From positions 3,224,001 to 3,288,000 of the forward strand of contig NZ_CP109499.1 of NCBI RefSeq assembly GCF_036231965.1: a stretch of 64,000 bases of DNA, written 5' to 3'. Both the position numbers and the translations under genes were made by a program. A model generated the notes under the pieces. It was not told the origin of the DNA. It did not search any database and was given only the letters and a program-made list of their open reading frames with translations. This stretch comes from Streptomyces sp. NBC_01428 (GTDB lineage Bacteria; Actinomycetota; Actinomycetes; Streptomycetales; Streptomycetaceae). Positions 35,729 to 43,496 of the stretch are shown piece after piece; position 1 is the first letter of the stretch, and each line of letters starts with the position of its first letter.

Positions 35729-36469
35729 CTAGCTGATCGGGTAGCCCTGCTCGAACGCCCAACGCCCAGGCGGGTACGTGGCCTCGGCGAACTCAAGGGG
35801 TCGATCCTGCATGTCGTACACCACGTGGTGGACGATCAGGACAGCTGCACCGGGCTCAAGTTCGAGATCGGCAGCCTCGTCCTCGGTCGCCAGCCGGGCG
35901 CACATCCGGTCTTCGGCATAGCTGCCCTGGCGGCCCGTGACGCTCTCGACGTACATGAGCGTCCCCTCCTGAATCCGGTCAGGATCGCAGAGCTTGGGTG
36001 CCCGGTTACCAACATCGGCACCGAACCACGAGGTGGAGATGGTGATGGGGCCCGACTCGTTCTTGGTGACGCGACGACGGTGAACGGCCCGGGTCCCAGC
36101 CGCCAGACTCAGCGCCTCAGCCACGTAGTCGGGAGCCTCCAGCCAGCCGGCGGAGGTAATGACCGCGTACTCGCCCGGCGTGTAGATCTTGCCGGTCTGC
36201 TTGGCCCGACCGTAGAGCTCCCGAGCCCGCCGATTCACCGCGAGGCCCCGTACGTAAGTCCCCGACCCCTGCCGCTTCTCCACCAGCCCCTGATGACTCA
36301 GAGCCTCCAGCGACCGGGCCGCCGTAGGACGTGAAACACTCCAGTCCGCGGCCAGTTGACGTTCCGACGGGACCTCGTCGCCAGGCCTCAAGTCGCCTCG
36401 CAGAATCTGATCGCGGATATGGTGCGCGATCTGGAGGTACTTGGGCTGGGTCTCTTCGATCTGCGGCAT
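35729..36469 (-). CDS. GntR/HutC-family regulator 2
   Basis: This 246-aa protein has an N-terminal winged helix (about 8-75; PSERQLAADWSVSRPTAARSLEAL) and a C-terminal UTRA domain (about 95-240). It is a paralogue of the first GntR protein with distinct operators: AGTGGC...GCCACT motifs flank it on both sides. It would control the zinc-finger/HATPase pair downstream, itself, and the divergent DUF1152 gene. Confidence 0.9.
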   Translation of the reverse strand: MPQIEETQPKYLQIAHHIRDQILRGDLRPGDEVPSERQLAADWSVSRPTAARSLEALSHQGLVEKRQGSGTYVRGLAVNRRARELYGRAKQTGKIYTPGEYAVITSAGWLEAPDYVAEALSLAAGTRAVHRRRVTKNESGPITISTSWFGADVGNRAPKLCDPDRIQEGTLMYVESVTGRQGSYAEDRMCARLATEDEAADLELEPGAAVLIVHHVVYDMQDRPLEFAEATYPPGRWAFEQGYPIS

Positions 36470-36484
36470 CGGAGCCCCTCCCTA

Positions 36485-36507
36485 AGTGGCTATGACCAGT
36501 AGCCACT
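36485..36507. promoter_or_regulatory. Operator between GntR regulator 2 and the DUF1152 gene
   Basis: AGTGGCT (36485-36491) and AGCCACT (36501-36507) form a perfect inverted repeat with a 9-nt spacer in the divergent promoter region. The half-sites match the tandem operators at 35651-35690, but the spacer differs (about 9-11 versus 4 nt). Confidence 0.75.
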
Positions 36508-36548
36508 ATAGGGTGAGTGGCCAGCGTGGGAACCCGTACGCTGCCAGG

Positions 36549-37637
36549 GTGACCCGCTTGATCGTGGCAGCCGGAGGAGGGGGCGACGCCGTCGCCGCCG
36601 CAATGCTCGACGCAGCCCTCTACGGGGGTGACGACAGCCCGGCGATGATCCTCACCTACGCATGGGACCGCCTCCTGATCGACCCGGTGCCAGGCCCCCG
36701 AGGGCCGGAGAACTTCACGGGCCTACGTCCCTTCACACGAAGCGTCTGGACCGTCCCGGCCGACGCGAAGCCCGTCGCCCCCGCCGGCTCGACCCTCCCT
36801 CGCCTGGCAGCCGAACTTCCCCACACCTTCGCCCTGATCGACCCCATGCACGGCGCCGAGAGCATCACACGCCAGCTCGAAGAGTTCATCGAGCACCTGG
36901 CCCCCGAGTCCATCGACCTCCTGGACGTGGGCGGCGACATCCTCGCCAAGGGCGACGAACCCACCCTGCGCAGCCCGCTGGGCGACGCCCTCACACTCGC
37001 CGCGTGCTGCCAAGTCAACGCGCCCGTAAGGCTCCTGGTCGCCGGTCCCGGCTTGGACGGAGAGCTCCCGGCCGAGCTCCTGGCCGACCGAATGGGCCCG
37101 CCAACGCTGACGCTCACGGCTGAGCACGTCGAACCGATCAGCTCGGTCCTGGAGTGGCACCCGTCCGAGGCGACGGCGATGCTCGCAGCCACAGCCCGCG
37201 GAGTGCGCGGCCTCTGCGAGGTCAGAGACGCCGGCCTGCCGGTCCCGCTCACCGACGAAGGCCCCACCGTCCACGAAGCAGACCTGGACGAGACCCTCAG
37301 CCGCAACGCACTCGCACGCGCCATCCTCGCAACGGAAACCCTCTCCGAGGCAGAGCAGTACAGCCGCGAGATCTGCGGGTACTCGGAGATCGACTACGAG
37401 CGCAACAAGGCTAGTTGGCTCGGCAGCCAGCCGGAACAGAAGCTCGACCCGGAAACCGTGCTCAGCCAACTCGACCAGTTCGAGGCCAAGGCCCGCGACC
37501 GCGGCATCACGCACACGACGTTCCGCAGGATCACCGAAGCCCTCGGCCTCAACGGCAAGCAGCGCCAGGACCTCAGGGCCCTTCTGCTCAGCAGCCGTCC
37601 AGACCAGTACGAAGCCCCGCTGTGGCGCATCACGTGA
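36549..37637 (+). CDS. DUF1152 domain-containing protein
   Basis: This 362-aa protein starts VTRLIVAAGGGGDAVAAAML, where GGGGDAV is the DUF1152 nucleotide-binding-like signature. A second conserved patch is IDLLDVGGDILAKGDEPTLRSPLGDA (about 130-155). The function of DUF1152 is not established. I chose GTG 36549, which has no ribosome binding site, so the mRNA may be leaderless; an ATG at 36486 would overlap the operator. Its stop overlaps a possible GTG start of the next gene. Confidence 0.8.
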   Translation: MTRLIVAAGGGGDAVAAAMLDAALYGGDDSPAMILTYAWDRLLIDPVPGPRGPENFTGLRPFTRSVWTVPADAKPVAPAGSTLPRLAAELPHTFALIDPMHGAESITRQLEEFIEHLAPESIDLLDVGGDILAKGDEPTLRSPLGDALTLAACCQVNAPVRLLVAGPGLDGELPAELLADRMGPPTLTLTAEHVEPISSVLEWHPSEATAMLAATARGVRGLCEVRDAGLPVPLTDEGPTVHEADLDETLSRNALARAILATETLSEAEQYSREICGYSEIDYERNKASWLGSQPEQKLDPETVLSQLDQFEAKARDRGITHTTFRRITEALGLNGKQRQDLRALLLSSRPDQYEAPLWRIT

Positions 37638-37654
37638 GAGATGATCACAGACTT

Positions 37655-38407
37655 ATGGCTGCCGCCGCCCTACCCGATCCCCGATCAACGCTCACTCGAA
37701 CCAACTGGGCCGCGCTCCACCATGCTTACGGAACGGCCACAGATGCACCCGAGATCCTGACCGCGCTACTGGATACAGACCAGGGTGTGAGAACCAAAGC
37801 GCTGGACAACTTGTTAGGCATCCTGCACCACCAGGGCACGATCTACGAGGCGACGGTACCCACAGCTCAGTACGTGGCCGCGATCCTGCCCGATCCTCGA
37901 ACAACGCTTTCGGTCGACAAGACCCACCGATCCTTCCCCGGATGCATACGCGCCGATCTGCTGGCTTGGCTCGGATCAGTCGCCGACTCGGTAACCGACG
38001 CGGTTGATGAGGTAGGCCAACGACTCGGGTTCCCTCTCGACGATCACCCGCCCGCCGTGGCCATGCGGGAGATACGACCGCTCCTGCTGTCGGCTGTTCT
38101 CCCCTACGTCGACGACAGCGACCGTGCCGTGCGCGAAGGGGCTATCGCAGCATGCATCCCGCTCCTCGACGACGTCCGGTTGCTGCACCATCGAGCAGCA
38201 CTGGTGCCCCTGATCCGCCAGGTGCTCGGAACCAGCGAGCTCTGGCAACGCCGTGAACGGGCCATCGATGCTCTCGACGCATGGGGCGAAAGCTCCGCAG
38301 GGCTTGAAGGCCAGCGGAACCCCTTCCTGTTCTGCGACACGGACCTATCACCAGGCAGCACCCCATGGCCTTCAGTCGCGAGCGACGTCGAAGATCTACC
38401 TTTCTGA
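37655..38407 (+). CDS. HEAT-repeat-like protein of unknown function
   Basis: This 250-aa protein is predicted mostly helical, with repeated pairs such as EILTALLDTDQGVRTKALDNLLG and LPYVDDSDRAVREGAIAACIPLL that look like HEAT/PBS-lyase repeats. An ATG at 37655 is annotated; a GTG at 37634 overlapping the DUF1152 stop (GTGA) is an alternative. Tight coupling suggests it works with DUF1152. HEAT proteins often act as scaffolds or as contact-toxin immunity proteins, but nothing specific is shown here. Confidence 0.65.
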   Translation: MAAAALPDPRSTLTRTNWAALHHAYGTATDAPEILTALLDTDQGVRTKALDNLLGILHHQGTIYEATVPTAQYVAAILPDPRTTLSVDKTHRSFPGCIRADLLAWLGSVADSVTDAVDEVGQRLGFPLDDHPPAVAMREIRPLLLSAVLPYVDDSDRAVREGAIAACIPLLDDVRLLHHRAALVPLIRQVLGTSELWQRRERAIDALDAWGESSAGLEGQRNPFLFCDTDLSPGSTPWPSVASDVEDLPF

Positions 38408-38659
38408 CACGACCGGACCATGATCATCATGGCTCTGTCAGCTGTTGAGTAACAACCTTCTTTACGGGTTCAAGGCGGCTCGCTCCGCTCCCCGCGCGCG
38501 GCCCGACCCCCGGCCGGGCCTGCGCTCCTGTCTCCGCCCCGCTCCAGCCCGGCCGGCGCCCGTGCCGCGCTCTCAGCAGCCAGCTTCCATCGGGGCCCGT
38601 AGCGGCTGTAATCCACACGTTTTGATCACACCTTCAAGATCATCTGAAACGATGCCGTC
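38408..38659. other. Very GC-rich gene-free spacer
   Basis: These 252 bp begin AT-neutral, then form a pyrimidine-biased, extremely GC-rich block (about 38470-38570) with CGCGCGCGG and CCCCGGCCGGG palindromes, ending at an AT-rich promoter-like segment before the OLD gene. A plasmid cis-acting locus (clt or replication origin) is conceivable but not demonstrated. Confidence 0.35.
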
Positions 38660-40375
38660 ATGACGCAGACTGCACCCGCACTTCCCGAATTGACCATTCA
38701 CTCCAACGAGGTCTTTACGTCAAATCTGGAACCGAACCCTGAATTCATCACTCTGAACGACTGGTCGATTCCCGTCAGCTTTTTTGTTGGTAGAAACGGG
38801 AGCGGAAAATCGAAAACGGCTCACGCCATTGCCCGCAGATTGGGGGCGGAAGCACGAATTCTATCCACCGACAGACTTGCCGGACTGATGTCATACTCGG
38901 TATACCAATGGGGGTCGACGCCCAGCGCAATGAAGGGAATCCCCATCGGAGAGACCGAGCGTCAGAATATGACGAACACCATGCGAGACAAGGGCATGGG
39001 AAATGACGAACTGTATACACTAAAGGAGGAGCCTGAGGTATGGCTACGCGTCGCAGCGTTCCTCCGCCGAGCACTTGGAAGGGTAATCGAACTTCGAGAA
39101 AGTGCAGGATTCCTCGATCCGTATGTTCGGGTTGGAAATGTCGAGTATTCACTGCTTCGCGAAGAAGGGCACGGTCTCAGGGAACTTGTCATCTTGCTCG
39201 CTGCCGCATACCGCCAGGACTGGCAGCTCTTGATTGTGGATGAACCCGAACTCCACTTGCACCCATCCATGGCTCGACTTTGGGTTACTGAGCTCAGTAT
39301 GGAATGCGAACGATCTGGCAGACGAGCAATTATTGTTACACACGAACCCACTCTACTTAAACCGAAGAGCGCGGACGATTTGGCCGCCATTTGGCACTTC
39401 AGTGCCGGACAAACCCCAACGCAGCTCTCACTGCATGTACTCGGCGCACAGAAAGATCGTGTAACCGCTTCTTTGCAGGGTAATCCGCAACTGGTGAGTC
39501 AGCTTGTTTTTTCACCTCGGCCGGTTTTGGTTGAAGGGCCACACGATGTCGCAGCATTCACGGTATCCCTTGGACGCACCCAACCCCCTGAAGTTGTGGC
39601 GCAAACCGACCTTGTAGAGTGCGGCGGGAGCGGGGCAGTTGCGCTTTGGTTTGAGGTGTGCACGAAGGTCGGCTTGGATGTAAAAGCGGTGGCTGACCTC
39701 GATGCATGCTTTGCTCCTGAAGTACGGCGGGCAATGGATGCCATCGCCAACGTGACCGAGGGCTACCGTAATGAGCTGGCCATTGATCCGCCTACCACCA
39801 TGAACGCACTCAAGCAGCTGATCGCGGCCATGGATGCCGCAAAGGTGAATAACGACCCAAAAAGTCGGGGAGCATGGTTGGCGTCAGCTGTTCCAGAAAA
39901 CTCAGGGAACTCCGTCAGAAAGGCTAAACTGCTCGAAATTTGGCGAAGCGCAGGCCTATGGCTGCATCCTCAAGGGACCTTGGAGGATGTCCTGTCGATT
40001 GAAAACAAGGGTGTCGATCAAGCCAGAATGGCCGCTCAAAAGGAAGGAGATATCGACGAGGTCACCAACTGGTGCGCCTACTCGCTTGACCTGATGGGTG
40101 ACGTCTTCATTCTTCTCGAGGCAGCCGTCGAGAGGATTGCACACTCAGTAATGGAGAGCCAGCGCCTAGAACCGGAAATTGCGCTCAACAGTCCGGTAGG
40201 GCCCTCATCTGAGAATGATTCGAGAATCGTCACCGTAGAATGTGTATCTGAAGGACGTCACCGCCTAACCGTCCACGCCCCTAGGGAGTTCGCCGGGTAT
40301 TGGGTTGAATTTTCTAGAGATACGCCGTCATCCCAACTAAACCTTCAGGCTCCTCGCGAGGGCAACAGGGCATGA
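38660..40375 (+). CDS. OLD-family ATPase-TOPRIM nuclease (cargo)
   Basis: This 571-aa protein has an ABC-like ATPase with Walker A FFVGRNGSGKSK (41-52), a signature-like EEGHGLRELVILL (about 173-185) and Walker B LLIVDEPELHLHP (about 190-202). A C-terminal TOPRIM domain follows, with VLVEGPHDVAAF (about 289-300), VECGGSG and the acidic VKAVADLDACF (about 341-351). This is the layout of OLD endonucleases; no UvrD helicase (GajB-like) gene is adjacent, so it looks like a class 1 solo protein. Its GC is clearly lower than that of the neighbours. The antiviral role is inferred from the family. Confidence 0.88.
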   Translation: MTQTAPALPELTIHSNEVFTSNLEPNPEFITLNDWSIPVSFFVGRNGSGKSKTAHAIARRLGAEARILSTDRLAGLMSYSVYQWGSTPSAMKGIPIGETERQNMTNTMRDKGMGNDELYTLKEEPEVWLRVAAFLRRALGRVIELRESAGFLDPYVRVGNVEYSLLREEGHGLRELVILLAAAYRQDWQLLIVDEPELHLHPSMARLWVTELSMECERSGRRAIIVTHEPTLLKPKSADDLAAIWHFSAGQTPTQLSLHVLGAQKDRVTASLQGNPQLVSQLVFSPRPVLVEGPHDVAAFTVSLGRTQPPEVVAQTDLVECGGSGAVALWFEVCTKVGLDVKAVADLDACFAPEVRRAMDAIANVTEGYRNELAIDPPTTMNALKQLIAAMDAAKVNNDPKSRGAWLASAVPENSGNSVRKAKLLEIWRSAGLWLHPQGTLEDVLSIENKGVDQARMAAQKEGDIDEVTNWCAYSLDLMGDVFILLEAAVERIAHSVMESQRLEPEIALNSPVGPSSENDSRIVTVECVSEGRHRLTVHAPREFAGYWVEFSRDTPSSQLNLQAPREGNRA

Positions 40376-40823
40376 ATTCACGCTCGGCATCGATATTGCA
40401 GCAGCATTGATCTGAGGGTTCCAGGCCCCACCGTTCGTTGTCACGGGCAGGCCGGCGCAGCTCGTTCTGGTCGACGACATTGACAGCGTGGCTAAGGACG
40501 GAGGAGGTGCCGCGAGGCACACGCGCGCCTGATCGGTTGGCGCGCCCGCCGTCGTGGCTGACTGTCTTTGGCTGAGGTTCCAGACGGCGCGCATCGAGGG
40601 TGCCAGCCGTCAGGCGCGCGGAAAGGCTGGGCCGTCTCGACTGTAGGGTCACTGACGGCGTGTTTCGACACAAGGCCATCACAACGACGCAGACAAAGGT
40701 ATGCAACTCAGGGGACCAGGGTCCTCCTCCGCTTACGTAGACGCGCGAAGGAAGTTCCGCCGCAGCGAGATCTTGCAAAATCCCGGACTGGCCGGATTCG
40801 AGAAGTTCGGATGGAGGGGTCTG
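40376..40823. other. Gene-free region between the OLD gene and vsr
   Basis: These 448 bp return abruptly to high GC. Open frames exist on both strands, but none has a ribosome binding site, family motif or consistent codon bias. It presumably holds the OLD terminator and the vsr promoter. It may be the scar of a separate insertion event. Confidence 0.4.
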
Positions 40824-41273
40824 ATGTCTGCAGGGGTCGACCCGGTCGTCAGTGCGCGAATGTCCCGAATCCGAGGGCGCGACACCGCACCCGAGATGAA
40901 AGTGCGTCGGGAATTGCATCGGCGCGGTCTTCGGTACCGGGTGAACTTCAAGCCCGTGCCCACGCTGCGGCGGACGGTCGACATCGCCTTCACAAGGCAA
41001 CGAGTCGCTGTCCTGATCGACGGGTGCTTCTGGCATGGCTGTCCGGAACACTTTCGGCCGGCAAAGGGGGATCGGAGGGAGTTTTGGGCGGCCAAGATCG
41101 CTGAGAATCAACGCCGTGATCAGGACTCCACCAAGGCCTTCACGTTGGCTGGATGGACCGTACTTCGTTATTGGGAGCACGCTGACCCTGTCGAGGTAGC
41201 CGACAAGGTCGAGGACGAAGTGATCAAACGGTCCGTGAGCTGGCAGTCGCCTTCCGAGAGACCGTGTAGGTGA
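40824..41273 (+). CDS. vsr: Very short patch repair (Vsr-type) endonuclease
   Basis: This 149-aa nuclease would nick at T:G mismatches created by deamination of 5-methylcytosine, protecting sites methylated by the linked methyltransferase. Family landmarks are DTAPEMKVRRELHRRG (20-35, catalytic-region Glu24), VDIAF with Asp53, and GCFWHGCPEH (67-76) with the Cys68/His71/Cys73 zinc site. I chose ATG 40824 because GGAGGGG precedes it. Its 3' end overlaps the convergent 206-aa gene by 50 bp. In this context it could instead serve restriction, as proposed for some Vsr homologues. Confidence 0.92.
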   Translation: MSAGVDPVVSARMSRIRGRDTAPEMKVRRELHRRGLRYRVNFKPVPTLRRTVDIAFTRQRVAVLIDGCFWHGCPEHFRPAKGDRREFWAAKIAENQRRDQDSTKAFTLAGWTVLRYWEHADPVEVADKVEDEVIKRSVSWQSPSERPCR

Positions 41274-41844
41274 CCTGCTCGCATCGTGCTCTCAAGATGG
41301 TGGCTAGCGAGAGCGCGAGGTGCCAATCGTCGTCTAGCAGCGGTGCGGTGTTGGGCTTGGTGACGGCGATGGTGATCAATTGTGACTCGGATTCCGCCCG
41401 GCGTAGACAGGCGTGCCAGACCATCCCCTGCAGTGCGCTCATCGGGCCCCAGGTGATGAAGGCCGACTCACTATTGGGGCCATCGGCGAGGCAACGCATC
41501 GGCTTCACGTCGAGTGTCTGCGCGCGAAGCGTCCATCCCGAACCCATGGCCAACCGAACGACCGACTGCGGTCCCGGGTACTCGCGTGTCGTTATCTGGG
41601 CCATCGGCCCGACACCTTCGAGCGCCCGACGGTACTGCTTCGCCGGTCCGTCCTTGATCCAGGGGCGTATCTTCTCCGTGGGCATGAACCTAGCGAGTCG
41701 TCCGCCGATCTTGGGATCCTTGACGAACCGGTCGTACATCTCCGTGGCTGCGGGCGAAGAGATCTCCTCCCACCGCACGGCGTCGAAATGCCGGGCTAGC
41801 TCAGCGAAGATCTCCAAGCGGATCGGTTCCGGAAGGCTCGCCAT
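41224..41844 (-). CDS. Unknown protein at the end of the methyltransferase operon
   Basis: This 206-aa soluble protein (MASLPEPIRLEIFAELARHFDAVRW...) touches the helicase gene, sharing its boundary base at 41844, and overlaps vsr tail to tail by 50 bp. No motif was recognised. Co-location as the last gene of the dcm-GHKL-helicase operon suggests a small subunit or specificity factor of that complex. Confidence 0.7.
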   Translation of the reverse strand: MASLPEPIRLEIFAELARHFDAVRWEEISSPAATEMYDRFVKDPKIGGRLARFMPTEKIRPWIKDGPAKQYRRALEGVGPMAQITTREYPGPQSVVRLAMGSGWTLRAQTLDVKPMRCLADGPNSESAFITWGPMSALQGMVWHACLRRAESESQLITIAVTKPNTAPLLDDDWHLALSLATILRARCEQVTYTVSRKATASSRTV

Positions 41845-43496
41845 CAGCCCCCCTCGACTGGCGGGAACTCCAAACGAACGCTGTCGTCGGCTCCCCCGAG
41901 GTCACCCACGTCGGCCATCCATTGGTCCAGGAGTCCCTTCACCCTCAAGTCCTCGAACTCGAACTGGTTCCGTCCGACTGATACCTGCTCGATCTCGCCC
42001 TCGGACACCTGTTCTCGCATGTCATACACCTCGGCCAGCCGCCGGATGTCGCTGACGAAGTCCAGTACCTCCACGTGCGTCTTTCCCTTGCGAAGGCGGA
42101 GTCCGCGGCCAAGCTGCTGCACGAAGATGCGTCGACTGTGGGTCACCCGGGCGAAACAGAGAATGTTGACGTCGGGCACGTCGACGCCCTCGTTGAGTAT
42201 GTCCACGGCGACGAGGATGGGCACTTCTCCTGTACGGAAGTTGAGCAGTCGTGCCCGCCGCTCCCGTGTCTTCAGCCTGGCGTGCAGCGTCTCGGACCGC
42301 TCCCAGCCGGGCCGTCGGGCAAGCAGGTCGCGCATCCGCTCGGCGTGCTCGATCGTCTGGCAAAAGACGATGGCCCGCGGGTTCGTGGTCTGGTCCCAGA
42401 CCTTCTCGAGGTGTCCCCGAACTGACTCGTCCCGCTCGGGGATGAAGAGACGCTTGTTCAAGTCCTTGATGGAGTAGCCGTGCTCGGAGGAATGGCGGAC
42501 GAAGTCCCAGTCGATGTTGTCGGCGAACACGCGGTACTTCACGTCAGCGAGGTAACCCAGCCTCATGCCCTCCGAGATGGACACCCGCTCGACTGGTTCG
42601 CCGAAGGTCCGCTCAATGTCGTACCGGTCGCCTCGCCAGGGCGTGGCCGTCACACCCATCCGTTTGGCCTTGGGCAGCAGACCCATCATGGTGGCATAGT
42701 TCCCGGTCTCCCCCACGTGGTGCGCCTCATCCACGATCACCAGCTCGGGAGCGTAGCCGGATTGGATGTAGTCACGTGCCGTGTTCGATACGCCGAAGGT
42801 GACGCCTGGCAGGGAATCGGGTTTCGAATCGCCGTGCAGCAGACGGGTCGGTACCTCCTTGGGAACGTCCCGCCACATCGCCCGTTCGAGTTGCTCCACA
42901 AGGTCGATCATGTGCGCGGTGACCAGCACCTTGGCCCCTGGATTACCAAGGAGGAATCGTCGCAGCAACCTGCCGGCGACGACCGTCTTGCCAAGGCCCG
43001 TAGCGAGGTAGATGAGCGCCTCGCCGCTGTCCTCTAGGGCGGCCCAGGCCGCTTCCACGGCGCGGTCCTGATACGGATGGAGGTCGAACGGCGTGACACG
43101 CTCCGGAGCGCGATCGTAGATCATCGCCAGCCGTTGGCCGTCCCAGAGGGTCACATTGACTCCGACGCCCCTTAGCGCGTCCGCCCGCTCCTTAGCCTTC
43201 TGAGTGAACAGTCGATTGGTGACCACCACCGCTCGGTGGATCGCGTAATGCCGCATCGCCGCGTGGGTTTCGTCCACGGCATCGCGATCCACATTGCCCG
43301 ACTTCTTCCATTTCGACTGGAAGATCCAATCCTCACCGTTGAGTCGGCCGAGGAGATCAGCACCCTTATCCCCGGGACCATCGATGTTGACCACATCCGT
43401 GAACGAGATCAGGCCGAGCAACCGCTCCAGCTGGCGCGTGAAGCCCTTCGGGCCTTCCTCGACAAGGAAGGCCGGCTCCAGGAATGATCTGTTCAT
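41844..43496 (-). CDS. Mrr-like nuclease fused to SF2 DEAH helicase
   Basis: This 550-aa protein has residues 1-120 resembling an Mrr/PD-(D/E)XK nuclease (GDKGADLLG with Asp47, then WIFQSKWKK with Q60-x-K62). From about 140 a superfamily 2 helicase follows: Walker A LATGLGKTVVA, DEAH box VIVDEAHHV (about 254), TATPWRG, and motif VI QQLGRGLRLRKG (about 465). It looks like a translocating restriction subunit. It overlaps the GHKL gene by 4 bp upstream and touches the 206-aa gene downstream. Confidence 0.9.
   Translation of the reverse strand: MNRSFLEPAFLVEEGPKGFTRQLERLLGLISFTDVVNIDGPGDKGADLLGRLNGEDWIFQSKWKKSGNVDRDAVDETHAAMRHYAIHRAVVVTNRLFTQKAKERADALRGVGVNVTLWDGQRLAMIYDRAPERVTPFDLHPYQDRAVEAAWAALEDSGEALIYLATGLGKTVVAGRLLRRFLLGNPGAKVLVTAHMIDLVEQLERAMWRDVPKEVPTRLLHGDSKPDSLPGVTFGVSNTARDYIQSGYAPELVIVDEAHHVGETGNYATMMGLLPKAKRMGVTATPWRGDRYDIERTFGEPVERVSISEGMRLGYLADVKYRVFADNIDWDFVRHSSEHGYSIKDLNKRLFIPERDESVRGHLEKVWDQTTNPRAIVFCQTIEHAERMRDLLARRPGWERSETLHARLKTRERRARLLNFRTGEVPILVAVDILNEGVDVPDVNILCFARVTHSRRIFVQQLGRGLRLRKGKTHVEVLDFVSDIRRLAEVYDMREQVSEGEIEQVSVGRNQFEFEDLRVKGLLDQWMADVGDLGGADDSVRLEFPPVEGG

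Noticed and set aside
40376..40823. Possible transposase or phage gene remnant upstream of vsr
   Set aside because: Frames on both strands gave no recognisable motif and no terminal inverted repeats were found, so it is left as a gene-free gap.
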